Source: an uncultured Verrucomicrobiota bacterium
GTDB taxonomy: Bacteria > Verrucomicrobiota > Verrucomicrobiia > Opitutales > LL51
Length of the DNA: 9,131 nt
Assembly: GCA_947174645.1 (NCBI GenBank)
Contig: CAMWJR010000035.1
Span: 1 to 9,131, forward strand
Reading direction: 5' to 3'
Shown: positions 6,719 to 9,131 of the stretch, in pieces
Position numbering within the stretch: the first letter of the stretch is position 1
Layout of the letters: the number at the start of each line of letters is the position of its first letter
Notes under the pieces: generated by a model
What the model saw: only the letters and a program-made list of their open reading frames with translations
What the model was told of the DNA's origin: nothing
Databases searched by the model: none
Position numbers and translations under genes: made by a program

Positions 6719-6979
6719 TTAGGCCTTGGAGTAAAGTTTGTACGTGATTTTATGTTCCGCAATCTCGCGCAAGGCGATATCTTCGGGCTCGAGTTTTTCG
6801 AGTGAATCGATCAACGGGCGTTCACCAAATTTGAGCTGTTTGACGCGCTTCGAGACGACATTAATTAAAATCATCGGATCCTCGATCACACATTGCGCAG
6901 CCTGAAGATAATCGTTCCTCATAAAACGGACCTCAGTATGTTGGGTTTTATCCGTTGGAACGTCAAGTTTTTTATCCAT
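6719..6979 (-). CDS. rpoZ: RNA polymerase omega subunit
   Basis: Omega binds the beta' subunit and helps assemble and stabilise core RNA polymerase. Two conserved blocks identify it: ILINVVSKRVKQL (37-49) followed by GERPLI (52-57), and ALREIAEHKITY (69-80). The full frame gives 86 residues. An internal ATG at 6922-6920 (Met20, start of MRNDYLQAAQ) would give 67 residues. It has a better ribosome site (TGAGG, eight bases upstream), while the outer ATG has none. The first 19 residues are polar and not recognisable as omega, so the true start may be the inner one. It heads a two-gene unit with smpB and is divergent from clpP across a 51-base gap. Confidence 0.9.
   Translation of the reverse strand: MDKKLDVPTDKTQHTEVRFMRNDYLQAAQCVIEDPMILINVVSKRVKQLKFGERPLIDSLEKLEPEDIALREIAEHKITYKLYSKA
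6931..6935 (-). promoter_or_regulatory. Ribosome binding site favouring the internal rpoZ start
   Basis: Read on the - strand, TGAGG lies eight bases upstream of the in-frame ATG at 6922-6920. No comparable site precedes the outer ATG at 6979, where the upstream bases are an A-rich stretch. This is the main reason to consider a 67-residue omega. Confidence 0.4.
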
Positions 6980-6987
6980 TTATTTCG

Positions 6988-7017
6988 TTGATTTTGCCGG
7001 TAAAATTATTCTACTAT
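6988..7017 (+). promoter_or_regulatory. Candidate promoter for the clpP operon
   Basis: In the 51-base gap between divergent rpoZ and clpP, TTGATT (6988-6993) and TACTAT (7012-7017) are 18 bases apart, each matching 4 of 6 consensus bases. An 8-base palindrome TCGCGCGA (7017-7024) covers the expected start point. On the other strand TAGAAT (7013-7008) could be an rpoZ -10, but no -35 is visible for it. Both units must start in or near this gap. Confidence 0.35.
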
Positions 7018-7030
7018 CGCGCGAGGTAGC

Positions 7031-7636
7031 ATGAGGTTCGACGAGGACGAAGACGACGAAGTCATTGAGGAAACGCAGAAGGGTGGCGCATGTGCTGCGA
7101 TCATTCAGAAGAAATTTTTAGAAGAACGGAAAGTTTTTTTATGGGGGGCAGTGGAAGACCGCTCCGCGAAAGAAATTACGGAAAAATTGCTCTACCTCGA
7201 GCTTGTCGATCCGGGCAAGAAAATTCAGTTTTTTGTCAATACCCCAGGCGGGTCTATTACCGCTGGAATGGCAATCTATGACACGATGAAGCTCATGAAG
7301 TCGCCGATTGAGGTCATCGTAACGGGCCTCGCCGCGAGTATGGGATCGATTTTGTTGTGTGGACCGAAAAAAGGTCACCGATTTTTGTATCCCAGTGCGC
7401 GGGTCTTGATCCATCAACCCCTAATTTCGGGTCGGTTTTATGCACCTGCTGTCGATATCGGGATCCAGGCGGAAGAGATGGAAAAAACGCGAAATGAGAT
7501 GAATCGGATTCTTGCCGAGGCGTCGGGGCAGCCGTTGGAAAAAATTCAGAAAGATACCGACCGTGACTTTTATATGAATGCCCGCGAGGCGATCGAATAT
7601 GGTTTGGCGGATGCAATTGTTGAAAAAATTTGGTAA
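7031..7636 (+). CDS. clpP: ATP-dependent Clp protease proteolytic subunit
   Basis: ClpP is the serine-protease barrel that degrades proteins fed by ClpX or ClpA, including SsrA-tagged ones. The 201-residue product has the triad Ser103 (GLAASMGS, 99-106), His128 (RVLIHQP, 124-130) and Asp179 (KDTDRD, 174-179). VNTPGGSITAGMAIYD (69-84) supplies the oxyanion-side loop. The N-terminus is unusually acidic (residues 4-14), in place of the common propeptide and axial-loop sequence. After HQP the usual GGxxGQA handle segment reads LISGRFYAPA, two residues longer and without the GQ pair, so oligomer contacts may differ. Such forms can be second ClpP paralogues. ATG 7031 has GAGG four bases upstream (7023-7026). 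It is the first gene of a + strand unit with ompH, pgsA and pgpA. Confidence 0.95.
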   Translation: MRFDEDEDDEVIEETQKGGACAAIIQKKFLEERKVFLWGAVEDRSAKEITEKLLYLELVDPGKKIQFFVNTPGGSITAGMAIYDTMKLMKSPIEVIVTGLAASMGSILLCGPKKGHRFLYPSARVLIHQPLISGRFYAPAVDIGIQAEEMEKTRNEMNRILAEASGQPLEKIQKDTDRDFYMNAREAIEYGLADAIVEKIW

Positions 7637-7643
7637 TTGAAAG

Positions 7644-8312
7644 ATGATGAAGAAACTTGGAATGTATCTGGGAGCGCTCGGGATCGTCGGTGTCGGAGCG
7701 GGCTTCCTGTTCGCGAAAACTGAGGAAAAACCTGCCGCTGCAAAGGTGGCACCTAAAATGGCGGCACCGGCGAAGCCTGTGGAAAAGATTCAGGTGGAGC
7801 ACCGTATCGGATTTGTGAATGCGCAGCGTTTGACCGAGGGGTACTACCGCGTAACAGCGCTCAATAGACGCATAACGGACGAGTACGAAGCGGCACAAAA
7901 GCAGCTGAATTCGATGGTTTCAGAGCATGAAGAGCTCTCGAAGGAGTGCCAAAAACTCGAAGAAACGCTCAATAATCCGGCGCTCAATGCGGATGCGAAG
8001 AAAAAAACTCAGGAAACGCTGGCGTCGAAGCGATTAATGCTCGAACAGAAGACCCACGCGATCCATGATTTTAAAACGAATTCCGAGCAACGGATTCTTC
8101 AGGTACGTATCGAGGAGGGCGAGAAGATCGCAACCCTCGTGAAGCAGCGCATTAGAGATGTGGCGGTCGCGCATGGGTTTACGTTGGTGATTGATCAGGA
8201 AAATCCTATGGTGTTTTTTGCCGATGAGCGCTTTAACATTACCGAAGAGGTACTCGCAAAGCTTAACGCGGATCAACCGGCACCAGCACCTGTAGCCGCG
8301 GCAACGCACTAG
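7644..8312 (+). CDS. OmpH/Skp-family periplasmic coiled-coil protein
   Basis: Skp/OmpH proteins form trimeric periplasmic chaperones for unfolded outer-membrane proteins. The 222-residue product has a basic start (KK at 3-4), a hydrophobic segment (5-24) that is either a signal peptide or a membrane anchor, and an Ala/Pro/Lys linker (about 27-50). The family core begins at RIGFVNAQRLTEGY (54-67). A long charged helix follows (72-170, many Glu, Lys and Gln), matching the coiled-coil tentacles. The helix returns to GFTLVIDQENPMVFF (178-192), the strand pair that closes the Skp body. The tail is Pro/Ala-rich. ATG 7647 is an equally good start. It lies seven bases after clpP and two before pgsA. 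Standard Skp is about 160 residues, so the linker and tail are extra. Confidence 0.85.
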   Translation: MMKKLGMYLGALGIVGVGAGFLFAKTEEKPAAAKVAPKMAAPAKPVEKIQVEHRIGFVNAQRLTEGYYRVTALNRRITDEYEAAQKQLNSMVSEHEELSKECQKLEETLNNPALNADAKKKTQETLASKRLMLEQKTHAIHDFKTNSEQRILQVRIEEGEKIATLVKQRIRDVAVAHGFTLVIDQENPMVFFADERFNITEEVLAKLNADQPAPAPVAAATH

Positions 8313-8314
8313 TC

Positions 8315-8923
8315 TTGAATATCGCAAATTACGTTACACTTTCTCGGATCCCACTGCTATTCATTGTGGTGGGACTCTTGTGTGTTCCAATTCCATTCTC
8401 AAAAACGATTGGATTTTTTGTGTATCTCGTTGCGGCGTTGAGCGACTGGCTCGACGGCTACATTGCGCGGCGTTGCGACCTGGTCTCGACCTTCGGACGT
8501 TTCATGGATGCGCTCACCGATAAGATTTTTATGATCGGCCTTTTTATTTCGATCTTAGTCTTGGGGGTGATGCCGCGATGGACGTTATTTTTTGTGCTCG
8601 TTATCATGGGACGCGAGTTTTTCATTACGGGCTTGCGCCTCGTCGCCTCGAGCCGTGGAATTGTTCTGGGTGCCGAGCGTATCGGAAAAATTAAGACGGT
8701 GATGCAAACCGTGACCGTGGGCCTTTTTCTCTCAAGTCAAATGATCCGATCCGATCTTCCGTTTTTCCCTCATTGGTTTGAGCGGATGATCTATGGAGCG
8801 GCACTGATTACGTTTGGCATCGCGTTTATCCTAACCGTCCTGTCAGGGGGGTATTACATCCACCGCTACCGCGATCTTTTTGATGATCGGGATTCGAAAG
8901 GAGTTGGCGGATGCGACTTTTAG
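8315..8923 (+). CDS. pgsA: CDP-diacylglycerol--glycerol-3-phosphate 3-phosphatidyltransferase
   Basis: PgsA is an inner-membrane enzyme that makes phosphatidylglycerol phosphate from CDP-diacylglycerol and glycerol-3-phosphate. The 202-residue product carries the full CDP-alcohol phosphotransferase signature: Asp44, Asp47-Gly48, Ala51-Arg52, Gly61, Asp65 and Asp69, with the standard spacing. The N-terminus NIANYVTLSRIPL (2-14) is typical of PgsA, and several hydrophobic segments follow. The start is TTG at 8315, two bases after the ompH stop, with no Shine-Dalgarno, so translation is probably coupled to ompH. No ATG lies nearby in frame. Its 3' end overlaps pgpA by 13 bases. Another CDP-alcohol transferase is possible, but the pgpA neighbour and N-terminal motif favour PgsA. 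Confidence 0.93.
   Translation: MNIANYVTLSRIPLLFIVVGLLCVPIPFSKTIGFFVYLVAALSDWLDGYIARRCDLVSTFGRFMDALTDKIFMIGLFISILVLGVMPRWTLFFVLVIMGREFFITGLRLVASSRGIVLGAERIGKIKTVMQTVTVGLFLSSQMIRSDLPFFPHWFERMIYGAALITFGIAFILTVLSGGYYIHRYRDLFDDRDSKGVGGCDF
8897..8903 (+). promoter_or_regulatory. Ribosome binding site of pgpA
   Basis: AAAGGAG lies seven bases before the ATG at 8911, inside the end of pgsA. The strong, well-spaced match sets the pgpA start within the overlap. Confidence 0.75.
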
Positions 8924-9131
8924 CGGCATTACCCGATCGGTTTGTGCTCAATGTGGCGACTTTAGGGCCGTTAGGACGGTGTCCGGTTGCGCCGGGAACA
9001 ATTGGATCCTTTGCGGGCATCTTTTGGTACCTTTTAGGTTTTTGGCATATTTCTTTCGGGCAATTTTTATTGGCGTTTGGGAGGTCGGGCGCGATCGCGA
9101 CCTGGGTTTGTGGCGAAGCCGAGGTGCGCCC
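8911..9131 (+). CDS. pgpA: Phosphatidylglycerophosphatase A, partial (3' end outside window)
   Basis: PgpA removes the phosphate from phosphatidylglycerol phosphate to give phosphatidylglycerol, the step directly after PgsA, at the inner membrane. Only the first 73 or so residues are present. They include the family signature VATLGPLGRCPVAPGTIGS (15-33), with PxAPGTxGS the diagnostic part. Hydrophobic stretches follow, then WVCGEAE near the edge, which resembles the segment after the second membrane helix. The usual length is about 150-170 residues, so roughly half is missing. The ATG overlaps the end of pgsA by 13 bases and has the AAAGGAG site. The frame is open to the window end with no sign of damage. 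Confidence 0.9.
   Translation, partial: MRLLAALPDRFVLNVATLGPLGRCPVAPGTIGSFAGIFWYLLGFWHISFGQFLLAFGRSGAIATWVCGEAEVR

Noticed and set aside
7314..7898. Open frame of about 194 codons on the - strand over clpP and ompH
   Set aside because: It is antisense to two clear genes, rich in His, Ser and Arg, with no motif or ribosome site.
1..9131. Mobile element, CRISPR array, toxin-antitoxin or defence system
   Set aside because: No transposase, integrase, direct-repeat array, terminal inverted repeats or unexplained gene was seen; nearly all bases belong to housekeeping genes.

Overview
The window is a compact, gene-dense stretch of bacterial chromosome made almost entirely of housekeeping genes. 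Base composition is near balanced. Several adjoining genes overlap or nearly touch, and GTG and TTG starts are used beside ATG. The order murD - LysM lipoprotein - ftsW, together with rpoZ/smpB and clpP/ompH/pgsA/pgpA, and the sequence style of the proteins suggest a Gram-negative bacterium, perhaps of the Verrucomicrobia (Opitutae-like). That placement is an inference from memory, not from a search. The Gram-negative character rests on the lipoprotein and on a Skp/OmpH-type periplasmic protein.

Region by region: (1) 6-386 (-) is the N-terminal part of ispE (isoprenoid precursor synthesis). An in-frame TAG stops it inside the ATP-binding motif, so it looks broken. (2) 399-6073 (+) is a run of murD, a three-LysM lipoprotein gene, ftsW and recD2. 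The first three concern peptidoglycan synthesis and division, while recD2 is a DNA helicase in the place where murG often follows ftsW. (3) 6133-6219 (+) is a complete class II tRNA-Tyr(GUA) with encoded CCA and a plausible promoter. (4) 6231-6979 (-) holds rpoZ then smpB, convergent with the tRNA. (5) 7031 to the end (+) holds clpP, ompH/skp-like, pgsA and pgpA (cut by the window edge), probably one operon read from the 51-bp divergent gap shared with rpoZ.

Functional links: MurD makes a cytoplasmic peptidoglycan precursor, FtsW polymerises lipid II at the septum, and the LysM lipoprotein can bind the product. SmpB (trans-translation) and ClpP (degradation of tagged proteins) sit in divergent units around one short gap. 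PgsA and PgpA catalyse consecutive steps to phosphatidylglycerol from overlapping genes.

I found no mobile element, CRISPR array, toxin-antitoxin pair or defence system, and no clear previously undescribed system. The best second-look items are the truncated ispE, a mini-ORF coupled to recD2 through an ATGA overlap, an altered handle loop in ClpP, and the smpB/clpP arrangement. No gene-free stretch exceeds 300 bases.
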